Below, one piece after another: positions 25,541 through 34,362 of a stretch of 47,595 nucleotides of DNA; position 1 is the stretch's first letter, and every line of letters starts with the position of its first letter. Source of the stretch: Streptococcus sp. HF-1907 (GTDB taxonomy: Bacteria; Bacillota; Bacilli; Lactobacillales; Streptococcaceae). Made by a program: the position numbers and the translations under genes. The DNA lies in the NCBI RefSeq assembly GCF_015594605.1, contig NZ_JADNQT010000015.1, positions 1-47,595 of the forward strand, read 5' to 3'. The notes under the pieces were generated by a model that worked only from the letters and a program-made list of their open reading frames with translations, made no database searches and had not been told where the DNA came from.

Positions 25541-26650
25541 TTATTCATTTAATTCTTGAGACAGCAAAGCCAAACCTTTTTTCAAGGTTTCTTGTGGGCA
25601 ACAATAGCCGATTCTAACATGTCCTTCAATATCAAATCGGTTACCTGGAATCACCAAAACACCTCTCTTTTTCAAGAGATTTAGGCAAAAAGTTTCAATA
25701 GGAAGGTCTATTTTCAATTTTACAAAGGAGGTGGATACGGCAGCTGGTCGAATCAGCTCCGCCATTGGCTCTTGAGCCGCCCAATCCATCAAAATTGCAA
25801 GATTTTCACGAACAATCTTAGCATTACGCTCAAGAATTTTCTGGCGATTTTTGAGGGCAAGGCAAGCCACCATGTCGTCAAAGACACCTGCGCAAATCAT
25901 AGTATAATCTCGGTAATCACGCAAAATGTCAGCAACTTCCTTATGCGAAGCCACCCAACCAACCCGAATACCAGGCAAAGAGTAAGTTTTGGACAAACTA
26001 TTGACCGAAATACCCTTGTCATAGAGGTCAACGATGGCAGGGATATCTTTGTCGTCAAAAGAATGATAAACTTCGTCGGACAGAATATAGGCTCCACAAG
26101 ACTGGGCAATGGCAACCAATTCTGTCAAATAGCTACGATCCATGATTGCACCCGTCGGATTGTTCGCGTTGTTGATGCAGATGAATTTCGTATTTGGCTT
26201 AATCATCTGGCGTAATTCATCGAGGTCAGGGAGCCAATTCAATTCCTCCTTGATTGGCCACAAATCAACTGTAGCTCCCAATGATTCTGGGATATCATAG
26301 AGTTGCTGATAGGTGGGGTAGAGGGAAATCACGTGGTCACTAGGTTCTACCATGGCATATAAAACAAGCATATTAGCCCCAGTTGCACCATTAGTTTGTA
26401 AAATATTCTCTTCTGCTACGTTCTCATAAAACTTCGCCACCTCTTTTTTGAACGTTGGTGAGCCTTCAATCCAACCATAATCTAAACGTTTCTGTGATAA
26501 TTCTTGGTAAAAATCCTTGCTGTTCGTTTTTGTTAAGTCAAATAATTCTTGAACAGTTAAGGCTGAAATCGACACACCTGCAATATCATAGGTTGCCTCT
26601 TTTTCGTGTACATTTAGCCATTCTTCAACGCCAAAACGCGGTAATTTCAT
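25541..26650 (-). CDS. PLP-dependent class I/II aminotransferase
   Basis: A 369-residue fold-type I enzyme. INNANNPTGAIM (159-170) binds PLP, ILSDEVYHSF has Asp192 for the pyridine nitrogen and Tyr195, and NSLSKTYSLPGIRVGW holds the Schiff-base Lys221. The substrate is not evident. Position between two amino-acid-binding lipoproteins suggests it acts on the imported amino acid or is co-regulated with uptake. Relatives in streptococci are sometimes labelled capreomycidine-type or aspartate aminotransferases; I would not rely on those names. It has its own promoter. Confidence 0.85.
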   Translation of the reverse strand: MKLPRFGVEEWLNVHEKEATYDIAGVSISALTVQELFDLTKTNSKDFYQELSQKRLDYGWIEGSPTFKKEVAKFYENVAEENILQTNGATGANMLVLYAMVEPSDHVISLYPTYQQLYDIPESLGATVDLWPIKEELNWLPDLDELRQMIKPNTKFICINNANNPTGAIMDRSYLTELVAIAQSCGAYILSDEVYHSFDDKDIPAIVDLYDKGISVNSLSKTYSLPGIRVGWVASHKEVADILRDYRDYTMICAGVFDDMVACLALKNRQKILERNAKIVRENLAILMDWAAQEPMAELIRPAAVSTSFVKLKIDLPIETFCLNLLKKRGVLVIPGNRFDIEGHVRIGYCCPQETLKKGLALLSQELNE

Positions 26651-26679
26651 TTTTTCATCCCCTTCTCTCTTATACTTTG

Positions 26680-26708
26680 ATAATACTTAATTTTCTGCTA
26701 TTTATCAA
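26680..26708 (-). promoter_or_regulatory. Promoter of the aminotransferase gene
   Basis: Minus strand: TTGATA, 17-bp spacer, TATTAT, about 30 bp before the ATG; a GAGAAGGGGAT ribosome site follows. Confidence 0.65.
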
Positions 26709-26720
26709 CCTAAAATATAG

Positions 26721-26750
26721 AAAGTCTGCGCAAAATTGCCCAGACTTTTC
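26721..26750 (-). terminator. Probable terminator after the 26769 binding-protein gene
   Basis: AAAGTCTG and CAGACTTT form an 8-bp stem around a GC-containing loop. The minus-strand tail (CTATATTTTA) is only moderately T-rich, so termination may be partial. Confidence 0.5.
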
Positions 26751-26768
26751 TCATCTTGAAATATTCTA

Positions 26769-27584
26769 TTAGTCAGCTGATGAAACTGATAAATCGTAAG
26801 CTTCTTGAACTTGCTTGTCCAAAGTGCCATCTTTTTTCAATTTAGTGATGACTTTATCGATTTTTGCTTTCAAAGCTTTGCTACCTTTTGGCATAGCAAC
26901 TGCATAGGCATCTGAATCACCTGATTTCAAGTCAATTTCTGAAATGGCAAGGTCTGAATTTTTATCAACATAGGCTTGCGCGATTGGTTTTTCAAAGACA
27001 ACCGCATCCACTTGACCATTCTTCAACTCGTTAATCATTTCACCATTTTGAACCAAGGAAACGACTTTAGCACCTTTAAGCTGGTCTTTGGCAATATTTT
27101 CTTGGATAGTTCCTTTTTGTGTCGCAACTGATTTGTCTTTCAATGAAGTTGTCTTGGTATAATCAGCCAATTTATCCTTTTTTACGATAACAACATTTTT
27201 AGATTCATAGTAGCTAGTTGAGAAATCATAAACTTTTTGACGTTCTTTTGTCGCTGAAATCCCTGAGATAGCAATGTCAGCTTTGCCAGATTGAAGGCTA
27301 GCCAGAACGTTATTAAATGACATTGATGAGAATTTCACCTTAACGCCCAATTCTTTACCAATAGCTTTCGCCAATTCTACATCTGACCCAACAATAGTAT
27401 CCTTACCGTTAACCAAAGTTTTAAATTCAAACGGTGCAAACTCTGGATTCATAGCAACGGTAATAGTTCCCTTTTTCTGAATATCTTTGACAGAAGTATC
27501 TTCCTTGGTTGAAGAGCCACAAGCTGTGAGTAAAAATGCAGATACTGCTAGGACTAAACCTGTTAAAATTCTTGTCTTTTTCAT
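26769..27584 (-). CDS. Polar amino acid ABC transporter substrate-binding lipoprotein (paralogue 2)
   Basis: A 271-residue lipoprotein with signal MKKTRILTGLVLAVSAFL and lipobox LTAC (Cys22). The mature domain aligns segment by segment with the 24638 protein (TVAMNPEFAPFEFKTLVNGK, GSDVELAKAIGKELG, SGISATKERQKVYDFSTSYY), so the two are paralogues of equal length. The same lack of permease and ATPase neighbours applies. Differences such as PDYAPF versus PEFAPF could shift specificity. It has its own promoter close to consensus. Confidence 0.88.
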   Translation of the reverse strand: MKKTRILTGLVLAVSAFLLTACGSSTKEDTSVKDIQKKGTITVAMNPEFAPFEFKTLVNGKDTIVGSDVELAKAIGKELGVKVKFSSMSFNNVLASLQSGKADIAISGISATKERQKVYDFSTSYYESKNVVIVKKDKLADYTKTTSLKDKSVATQKGTIQENIAKDQLKGAKVVSLVQNGEMINELKNGQVDAVVFEKPIAQAYVDKNSDLAISEIDLKSGDSDAYAVAMPKGSKALKAKIDKVITKLKKDGTLDKQVQEAYDLSVSSAD

Positions 27585-27616
27585 AGTTTTTCTCTTTTCT
27601 TAATTGATATGTATAC

Positions 27617-27645
27617 ATTTTATATTATAAATATTCACTTGTCAA
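27617..27645 (-). promoter_or_regulatory. Promoter of the 26769 gene
   Basis: Minus strand: TTGACA, 17-bp spacer, TAAAAT, 33 bp before the ATG. Confidence 0.75.
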
Positions 27646-27722
27646 GGTGGAATTTGATAAAATTCATATTTTTGAAAAATAATTTTGAAAAGCTATAAAT
27701 AAACATTCATTTAGATTACTGC

Positions 27723-27755
27723 AAAAAAAGAAGCTGAGCCATGCCCAACTTCTTT
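27723..27755 (-). terminator. Terminator of malQ-glgP
   Basis: Minus strand: AAAGAAGTTGGG, short loop, CTCAGCTTCTTT (G-U and one mismatch), then T residues. It lies 14 bp after the glgP stop. Confidence 0.75.
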
Positions 27756-27768
27756 GAGTTTGATGAGA

Positions 27769-30033
27769 TTAGTTTGAATGCCAGATATCTTCGTTATATT
27801 GTTCAATAGTACGGTCAGATGAGAAGAATCCAGCTTTAGCAATGTTATGAATAACTTTGCGGTTCCAAGCATCATGGTCTTCGTAGTCAGCAAGAACTTG
27901 TTCTTTGACTTGGATGTATTCTTCTAAGTCAATTAAAGTCATGAACCAGTCTTTGTTGAGCAATTCTTGGTAGAGACGTTCAAGACGTTCTTCATTTCCG
28001 AGATTTAGCAACTCTTCACTGATGATAAAGTTAACAGCTTCTTTAATCACAGGGCTAGCTTCACAGTAATCTCTAGATACATAACCGTTTGTTGCGTAAA
28101 GGTTAATGATTGTATCTGAATCTTTACCGAATGTGTAGATGTTTTCTTGACCTACAAGCTCTGCAATTTCCACGTTAGCACCGTCCATAGTACCAAGTGT
28201 AAGCGCCCCGTTAAGCATGAATTTCATGTTACCAGTACCAGATGCTTCTTTTGAAGCCAATGAAATTTGTTCAGAGATATCAGTTGCAGGAATCAATTTT
28301 TCAGCAACGGTAACATTGTAGTTTTCTACCAAATGAACATTGAGGTATTTGTTCACTTCAGGGTCGTTGTTAATCAATTCAGACAAGCAAAGGATAAGGT
28401 GAATGATATCTTGTGCGATAGTGTAGGCTGGTGCAGCTTTACCACCAAAGATAACGGTTACTTTGCGTTTTGGAAGGTTACCACGTTTGATTTCCAAGTA
28501 TTTGTGGATAACATACAAAGCGTTCATTTGTTGACGTTTGTATTCGTGGAAACGCTTGATTTGAGTATCGATGATTGAGTTTTCATCCAATTCGATACCT
28601 TTATTTTCTTTAAGGTAGCGTTTAAGAGCTAATTTATTTTTATACTTGATTGATGCCAATTTATCATGGACTTCATTGCTATCTGCGAATGCCATCAATT
28701 TTTCAAGTTTTGTAGCATCTGTTAGGTATTCGTCACCAATCAAATCTTTGATGTAATCTGCCAAGTCTTGGTTAGCAAATTCCAACCAACGACGGAAGGT
28801 GATACCATTTGTTTTGTTGTTGAATTTATCTGGGTAAATATCGTAGAAATGTTTCAACTCACTGTTTTTAAGGATTTCAGTGTGGAGGGCAGCAACACCG
28901 TTGACAGATGTTGAGAAGTGAATATCCATGTGTGCCATGTGAACACGGTTGTGTTCGTCAATAATTTGAACACTTGAATCATCGTATTTGCCACGAACGA
29001 TGGCATCCAATTTCTTGATGATAACAACAAGATGTGGAACAACTTCTTCAAGGTAGTCAAGTGGCCATTTTTCTAGGGCTTCTGCCAAGATAGTGTGGTT
29101 TGTGTAACCAACCATTTGTGATACGACTGCAACTGCTTCGTCAAAGTCGAAACCATGTTTTTCAGTCAAAAGACGGATAAGTTCAGGAATGACCATTGAT
29201 GGGTGAGTATCGTTGATTTGCACATAAGCATACTCTGGCAAGTCATGAAGGTTAGAACCACGTTCGATAGCTTCATCAATCAAAAGTTGTGCAGCATTTG
29301 ATACCATGAAGTATTGTTGGTAAATGCGGAGCAATTCTCCGTTTTTATCTGAGTCATCTGGATAAAGGAAGAGGGTCAAGTTTTTCTTGATTTCTGTTTT
29401 ATCAAATGATATACCGTCTTTAATCAAACCATAGTCAAGTCCGTCAATATCAAAAAGGTTGAGATAGTTTTTAGTATCTTTCTTGTAACCAAGGACATCA
29501 ATACGGTCCAAGCGTGATTTCAAAGTGAAGTCACGGAATGGCACATCATAAGAAATATCAGTTGGTACAAGCCAAGAATTATTTTCAATCCAGTAGTTAG
29601 CTTCTGCTTCTTGTTGGTTGTTACGGAAGACTTGTTTGAAAAGCCCACAGTGGTAATTAAGTCCGACACCTTCACCGTTGATACCTAATGAAGCCATTGA
29701 ATCGATGAAACATGATGCCAAACGTCCAAGACCACCATTACCAAGTGATGGTTCTGGTTCAACATCTTCGATTTGAGCGATAGATTTCCCAGCTGCTGCT
29801 AGTTCTTTTTTGATATCTTTGTAGATACCAAGGTTAATCAAGTTATTTGAAAGAAGTTTACCAATCAAAAACTCGGATGAGATGTAATAAACTTTACGTT
29901 TTCCAGTGTTTTTGCCTTTAGCTGCTGCTTCTTGTTTTACGTAGTTCAAAAGTGATACATAGATGTCTTCATTTGAAAGCTCAGCTAATGTTTTTCCTTG
30001 TTGTTCAACGTATGATGTGAATGTAGTTGTCAT
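27769..30033 (-). CDS. glgP: Glycogen/maltodextrin phosphorylase
   Basis: A 754-residue GT35 phosphorylase. The PLP-binding segment [20 protein letters not shown] near residue 600 contains the cofactor Lys. The substrate-site signatures [29 protein letters not shown] and [12 protein letters not shown] are all present. It releases glucose-1-phosphate from the non-reducing end of alpha-1,4-glucans. It lies 10 bp downstream of malQ and shares its promoter and operator, the usual malQP pair for maltodextrin breakdown (also called malP). Confidence 0.95.
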   Translation of the reverse strand: MTTTFTSYVEQQGKTLAELSNEDIYVSLLNYVKQEAAAKGKNTGKRKVYYISSEFLIGKLLSNNLINLGIYKDIKKELAAAGKSIAQIEDVEPEPSLGNGGLGRLASCFIDSMASLGINGEGVGLNYHCGLFKQVFRNNQQEAEANYWIENNSWLVPTDISYDVPFRDFTLKSRLDRIDVLGYKKDTKNYLNLFDIDGLDYGLIKDGISFDKTEIKKNLTLFLYPDDSDKNGELLRIYQQYFMVSNAAQLLIDEAIERGSNLHDLPEYAYVQINDTHPSMVIPELIRLLTEKHGFDFDEAVAVVSQMVGYTNHTILAEALEKWPLDYLEEVVPHLVVIIKKLDAIVRGKYDDSSVQIIDEHNRVHMAHMDIHFSTSVNGVAALHTEILKNSELKHFYDIYPDKFNNKTNGITFRRWLEFANQDLADYIKDLIGDEYLTDATKLEKLMAFADSNEVHDKLASIKYKNKLALKRYLKENKGIELDENSIIDTQIKRFHEYKRQQMNALYVIHKYLEIKRGNLPKRKVTVIFGGKAAPAYTIAQDIIHLILCLSELINNDPEVNKYLNVHLVENYNVTVAEKLIPATDISEQISLASKEASGTGNMKFMLNGALTLGTMDGANVEIAELVGQENIYTFGKDSDTIINLYATNGYVSRDYCEASPVIKEAVNFIISEELLNLGNEERLERLYQELLNKDWFMTLIDLEEYIQVKEQVLADYEDHDAWNRKVIHNIAKAGFFSSDRTIEQYNEDIWHSN

Positions 30034-30043
30034 TTTTATTACC

Positions 30044-31537
30044 TTATTTTCCTCTGTTATAAATTGTTGTGATTTCCTTCAAGAAAGCTTTACGGTCATC
30101 TGTTAAATCTTCCTTGAGCATGCGCCATTCCCAGTTACCACCGACTGTATTTGGAATGTTCATACGGCTATCTGCTGCTTTATCAAGTAAGTCTTGCATG
30201 CAAGTGATGGTTACTTTACTTACAGATGCGTAAAGGGTGCGCAAAGCAGTTTCTGTAATTGGTTCACCTGGCAAACGACGCATGTAATTTTCAGCGTAAG
30301 CTTTTTGCTCATCTGTCAAGTTATCGAACCAACCGTTGATAACTTCGTTATCGTGTGTTCCTGCGTAAGCGATAGTATTCTCAGTGTAATTGTGAGGGAT
30401 ATCAACGCTATTGCCAGTTGTGTCGTAGAAACCAAATTCAAGAATTTTCATCCCTGGGAAGCCCGTGCCTTCAAGTAATTTTTCTGCTTTTTCATCGATG
30501 TAACCAAGGTTTTCAGCGATGATTGGAAGGTCACCGAGAACTTCTTTAACTTTCGCAAAGAGTTCTGGTCCTGGTGCTGGTTGCCATGAACCATCGTTGG
30601 CAGTTTCGTAATCGCCACGGATTTCCCAAAAATCTGAGAAACCTTTGAAGTGGTCGATACGAAGGTAATCATACATTTTGATACCTTCTTGAATACGGTA
30701 AATCCACCAAGCAAAGTCTGTTTTTTGGTGATTTTCCCAGTTGTAGATAGGATTTCCCCAAAGTTGACCATCATCTGAAAATTCATCAGCAGGGACACCA
30801 GCAATAGCAAGGGGACGTTTGTCTTCATCTAATTTGAAGAGATTTGGCATTGTCCAAACTTCTACACTGTCAGCTGAAACATAGATTGGCATGTCACCGA
30901 TAATTTGGATACCGTTTTTGTTAGCGTAAGCTTTCAAAGCTGTCCATTGTTGGTTGAAGAAATATTGTGTTACCTTGTGGTAAGCAATTTTGTCTGCAAG
31001 TTTTTCACGGTAAGCTTCAAGAGCTTCTGCTTCACGGCGAATGACTGCTTTGTCATCCCATTCTTGAAGAGCTTTGTTGCTAAAGTATTCTTTGCAAGCC
31101 ATGAATTCCGCAAAATCAATCACCCACTGAGCTTCTGCAACGAAGCTATCAAGTTTTTCAGCTGCGCCATCGCTTGCAAGGAAGTTAGCGACAGCTTTTT
31201 CCAAAACAGGACGACGTGCTTCGTAGATTTGTGCGTAGTCAACTTTTTCAGGATTTTGACCAAAGTCGACATCTTGGTAATCCTCTTCTGTGAGGTAACC
31301 TTCTTTGGTTAATAAGTCAAAGTCAATTAAATGTGTGTTTCCTGCGACTGCAGAGAAAGATTGGTAAGGAGAATCTCCATAACTTGTTGTTGTCAATGGA
31401 AGAATTTGCCAAAAACTTTGGTCAGTCTCTGCTAGGAAATCTACAAAGTTATAAGCCTCTTGTCCAAATGTTCCTACTCCTAATTCACCTGGAAGTGAAG
31501 TGATGTGCATCAACACACCGCTAGCACGTTTCTTCAT
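30044..31537 (-). CDS. malQ: 4-alpha-glucanotransferase (amylomaltase)
   Basis: A 497-residue GH77 enzyme. [20 protein letters not shown] is the family N-terminus, [12 protein letters not shown] has the nucleophile Asp, [10 protein letters not shown] the acid/base Glu, and [13 protein letters not shown] the third acidic residue. It disproportionates maltodextrins, supplying longer chains to GlgP and releasing glucose. It is first in the malQ-glgP operon, which reads from a promoter with a LacI-type operator inside the spacer. Confidence 0.95.
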   Translation of the reverse strand: MKKRASGVLMHITSLPGELGVGTFGQEAYNFVDFLAETDQSFWQILPLTTTSYGDSPYQSFSAVAGNTHLIDFDLLTKEGYLTEEDYQDVDFGQNPEKVDYAQIYEARRPVLEKAVANFLASDGAAEKLDSFVAEAQWVIDFAEFMACKEYFSNKALQEWDDKAVIRREAEALEAYREKLADKIAYHKVTQYFFNQQWTALKAYANKNGIQIIGDMPIYVSADSVEVWTMPNLFKLDEDKRPLAIAGVPADEFSDDGQLWGNPIYNWENHQKTDFAWWIYRIQEGIKMYDYLRIDHFKGFSDFWEIRGDYETANDGSWQPAPGPELFAKVKEVLGDLPIIAENLGYIDEKAEKLLEGTGFPGMKILEFGFYDTTGNSVDIPHNYTENTIAYAGTHDNEVINGWFDNLTDEQKAYAENYMRRLPGEPITETALRTLYASVSKVTITCMQDLLDKAADSRMNIPNTVGGNWEWRMLKEDLTDDRKAFLKEITTIYNRGK

Positions 31538-31569
31538 AACTGTTCTCCTTTTTCATTTCGTATGTTTAA

Positions 31570-31598
31570 ATTTTAACGCAATCGTTTGCATAAGTCAA
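31570..31598 (-). promoter_or_regulatory. malQ-glgP promoter with LacI-type operator in the spacer
   Basis: Minus strand: TTGACT, 17-bp spacer, TAAAAT. The spacer contains TGCAAACGATTGCG (31577-31590), a near-palindrome very close to the two sites at 32804-32818 and 32921-32935. It is one base away from the catabolite-responsive element consensus, so MalR, CcpA or both could bind. Binding here would block RNA polymerase. Confidence 0.78.
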
Positions 31599-31609
31599 GC
31601 AATTTTAGC

Positions 31610-31640
31610 AAAAAAACTTCTATTTCATATTGATAGAAGT
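31610..31640 (-). terminator. Terminator of malR
   Basis: Minus strand: ACTTCTAT stem with ATAGAAGT, a 9-base loop, followed by a run of T. It lies between the malR stop and the malQ promoter. Confidence 0.8.
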
Positions 31641-31675
31641 CTTTTAACCATTGATTTTATACGATTTCTAGGCAC

Positions 31676-32698
31676 TTATTTTTTTTTGAGATCTCGAACA
31701 CTTTCTCGTTCTTTCAATAAAAATGGCACAATAATTTTTTCACTAAAGACCATTTTGGGCGTACGGATAATTTGTAGAAGTCGTCGAACACTTGTCCGCC
31801 CTAGGTTATTAACATTGATATCAAAGGTTGTTAAATAAGGGTGAATCAATTTCGAGAATGTCGAATTATTGAAAGTAATAATCGAAATATCGTGGGGGAC
31901 ATTGAGTTGATAGAATGAAAGAAATTGCATAAGACGGACAGATACCGTATCACCAATAACAATCAAACCAGTTGTCTGATTTTCTTTAATAGAATCAATT
32001 AGTTCCTCTAGCACGACAGGGTCATTGGAATCAAAGAGCTGAGCTGGGTGGCTAACGAGGTCTAGCTTTCCCGCCCCTCGGACATAACCGACATAGCGTT
32101 CTTCAGAAATTTCAGAATCTAAATCATCCGTAATAAATTGAATAGCTCGATGTCCTTTTTCGTAAAGGTATTCCAAGGCCATCTTCCCCATCAATTGATT
32201 ATCATTATCAATATAAGTAATCTCTCGTTCAAATCCATCAGATGCACCAACAATCACAAAGGGCGTCTTTTGTTCCATCAAATATTGACGAACAAGATCC
32301 TTGCCGTCAGAGTAGAGAATAATAAAGCCATCAACACGCTTTTGCAGGTGCATCAGTTTTACTTGTTCTTCAAGCTCGTCCTTTGTCATACCAGTCGCAA
32401 TCGAAACGGTGAATCCTTGCTCTTTCGCTTCATTCGTGATGGTCGTTAAAATTTGCATAAAGAAAGGTTCACTGAGTCGGTCCGGTGTCAATAGTGGGGG
32501 GAAGACCACTCCAATATTATAAGTTAGACCACTTGCCAACATCTGAGCAGCAACGTTAGGTACATAGCCTAGTTCAGCCATTGCGCCTCTGACTTTTTCT
32601 TTCGTCTTTTGAGAAATAGAAGCGTTATCCTTCAACACTCGACTTACTGTAGAAGGATTTACACCAGCTTTCGCAGCAACATCTTTAATTGTTACCAT
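31676..32698 (-). CDS. malR: Maltose operon repressor MalR (LacI family)
   Basis: A 340-residue protein from ATG 32698 (MVTIKDVAAKAGVNPSTVSR), preceded by AGGAGGAAAAC; the six residues before it in the longer frame are leader. The LacI helix-turn-helix and hinge helix (YVPNVAAQMLASG) occupy about residues 1-58 and the periplasmic-binding-like sugar domain the rest. It is expected to repress malX-malC-malD, malQ-glgP and itself, with maltose or maltodextrin as inducer. One operator overlaps its own -35. Confidence 0.92.
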   Translation of the reverse strand: MVTIKDVAAKAGVNPSTVSRVLKDNASISQKTKEKVRGAMAELGYVPNVAAQMLASGLTYNIGVVFPPLLTPDRLSEPFFMQILTTITNEAKEQGFTVSIATGMTKDELEEQVKLMHLQKRVDGFIILYSDGKDLVRQYLMEQKTPFVIVGASDGFEREITYIDNDNQLMGKMALEYLYEKGHRAIQFITDDLDSEISEERYVGYVRGAGKLDLVSHPAQLFDSNDPVVLEELIDSIKENQTTGLIVIGDTVSVRLMQFLSFYQLNVPHDISIITFNNSTFSKLIHPYLTTFDINVNNLGRTSVRRLLQIIRTPKMVFSEKIIVPFLLKERESVRDLKKK

Positions 32699-32781
32699 TG
32701 TTTTCCTCCTAATCATTTCATTTTCATACCATGGTAATTTAGTTTCTCAGCTTTTAATAGCAAAAGAACTATCTTCGTTAC

Positions 32782-32818
32782 ATTATACAGTAACTTTCAA
32801 CAATTGCAAACGGTTGCT
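32782..32818 (-). promoter_or_regulatory. malR promoter overlapped by operator
   Basis: Minus strand: TTTGCA, 17-bp spacer, perfect TATAAT (32782-32787). The -35 lies inside TTGCAAACGGTTGCT (32804-32818), a LacI-family palindrome that also meets the catabolite-responsive element consensus. This predicts autorepression of malR, catabolite control, or both. Confidence 0.72.
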
Positions 32819-32910
32819 TGTGAATTTTAGAATCATTTTTACTTTTTTTGACATAATTGCCATTTTTCGAAAAAAAATTCACGTTTTTTAAAACTTTTTC
32901 AAAAAAACGC

Positions 32911-32939
32911 TTGACAAACTTTGCAAACGGTTGCATAAT
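32911..32939 (+). promoter_or_regulatory. malX-malC-malD promoter with operator in the spacer
   Basis: TTGACA at 32911-32916, 17-bp spacer, CATAAT at 32934-32939. TTGCAAACGGTTGCA at 32921-32935 fills the spacer and touches the -10. It differs in only one end base from the malR operator 117 bp upstream (about 11 helical turns), so looping between the two is possible. Confidence 0.82.
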
Positions 32940-32974
32940 GTAGGTGTAAATAAAAAATTCTCTAGGAGGAGAAA

Positions 32975-34228
32975 ATGATGGAAAAGAACACTTGGAAAAA
33001 ATTACTTGTTAGCACAACTGCTCTTTCTGTAGTTGCGGGTGGCGCTATTGCCGCTAGCCAAGCAAAGCCTGTGGAAGCTGCTTCAAAAACAACAACTCTT
33101 AAACTTTGGGTTCCAACTGACACCAAAGAAACGTATACAGAGATTGTTAAAAACTTTGAAAAAGAAAATGCCGGCGTAAAAGTTAAAATTGTTGAGTCTA
33201 ACACCGCTAATGCACAGGAAAATGTAAAAAAAGACCCAAGTAAAGCTGCTGATGTCTTCGCCCTTCCACACGACCAACTTGGCCAATTGGTAGAATCAGG
33301 TGTTATTCAAGAAGTACCTGCTAAGTATGCTAAGGAAGTTAAAGCCAACAACACAGGCCAAGCTGTTGCTGGTGCACAATACAAAGGTAAAACTTACGCA
33401 TTCCCTTACGGTATTGAATCACAAGTTCTCTTCTACAACAAATCTAAGCTCTCTGCTGACGATGTTAAATCTTATGAAACCATCACATCAAAAGCAACAT
33501 TTGGTGAAATGTTCAAAGAAATGAACGCTTACAAGACAGCACCTCTATTCCTTTCAGTTGGTGACACACTCTTCGGTAAAGATGGTGAAGATGCCAAAGG
33601 AACAAATTGGGGTAACGAAGCTGGTGTATCAGTTCTTAAATGGATTGCTGACCAAAAGAACAACAAAGGATTTGTTAACGTAACATCTGAAAACATCATG
33701 TCTAAATTCGGTGATGGTACTGTAGCTGCTATTCAATCAGGACCATGGGACTACGCAACTGCTGAAAAAGCTGTTGGTAAAGACAATATCGGTGTTGCTA
33801 TCTATCCAACTATCAACATTGGTGGTAAAACTGTTCAACAAAAAGCCTTCATGGGTGTTCGTCTCTTCGCTGTCAACCAAGCACCTGCTGGTTCTAACAC
33901 AAAACGTATCTCAGCAAGCTACAAACTTGCAGCTTACATCTCAAATGAAGAAAGTCAAAAGACTGTCTTTGAAAAAGTTAACACAATTCCAGCAAATACA
34001 AACGCACAAGAAACTGATTCAGTTCAATCATCAGACCTTGCCAAAGCAGTTATCACAATGGGTAGCTCAGATAAATATACTACTTTGATGCCTAAACTTA
34101 ACCAAATGACAACATTCTGGACTGAAAGCAAAGCTATCCTCAGCGATACTTACAACGGCAAAATCAAAGAAAGCGACTACCTCAAACGCTTGAAACAATT
34201 TGACAAAGACCTTGCCAATACAAAATAA
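32975..34228 (+). CDS. malX: Maltose/maltodextrin-binding protein MalX, without lipobox
   Basis: A 417-residue family 1 binding protein, preceded by AGGAGGAG; ATG at 32975 or the adjacent 32978 is possible. The mature domain begins KTTTLKLWVPTDTKETYTEI and contains typical MalE segments (FPYGIESQVLFYNK, AIQSGPWDYATAEKAVGKDNI, FMGVRLFAVNQ). The N-terminus (WKKLLVSTTALSVVAGGAIA, then ASQAKPVEAASK) is a signal peptide with alanine-type cleavage sites, and there is no cysteine in it or anywhere in the protein. Pneumococcal MalX is a lipoprotein. Here the protein would be released or held by contact with MalC-MalD only. Confidence 0.93.
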   Translation: MMEKNTWKKLLVSTTALSVVAGGAIAASQAKPVEAASKTTTLKLWVPTDTKETYTEIVKNFEKENAGVKVKIVESNTANAQENVKKDPSKAADVFALPHDQLGQLVESGVIQEVPAKYAKEVKANNTGQAVAGAQYKGKTYAFPYGIESQVLFYNKSKLSADDVKSYETITSKATFGEMFKEMNAYKTAPLFLSVGDTLFGKDGEDAKGTNWGNEAGVSVLKWIADQKNNKGFVNVTSENIMSKFGDGTVAAIQSGPWDYATAEKAVGKDNIGVAIYPTINIGGKTVQQKAFMGVRLFAVNQAPAGSNTKRISASYKLAAYISNEESQKTVFEKVNTIPANTNAQETDSVQSSDLAKAVITMGSSDKYTTLMPKLNQMTTFWTESKAILSDTYNGKIKESDYLKRLKQFDKDLANTK

Positions 34229-34249
34229 ACCTATTTAACTAGCGAGATG

Positions 34250-34300
34250 AGATGAGTCAGTTCTCTTCATTACCATTGACGAGCTATGACTCATCTTTTC
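34250..34300 (+). terminator. Intercistronic terminator/attenuator between malX and malC
   Basis: AGATGAGTCA (34250-34259) and TGACTCATCT (34287-34296) form a perfect 10-bp stem with a 27-base loop, followed by TTTCTT. It lies within the mal operon, so partial termination would leave more malX than permease mRNA. Confidence 0.65.
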
Positions 34301-34362
34301 TTATATGCTGAATTTGGTTACAAATATTTTACCCAGATTCAGGACTACGAAGGAGATTCTCA

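Noticed and set aside
27646..27700. CodY box upstream of the 26769 gene
   Set aside because: The best match to AATTTTCWGAAAATT has four mismatches in a very AT-rich stretch, which is not better than chance.
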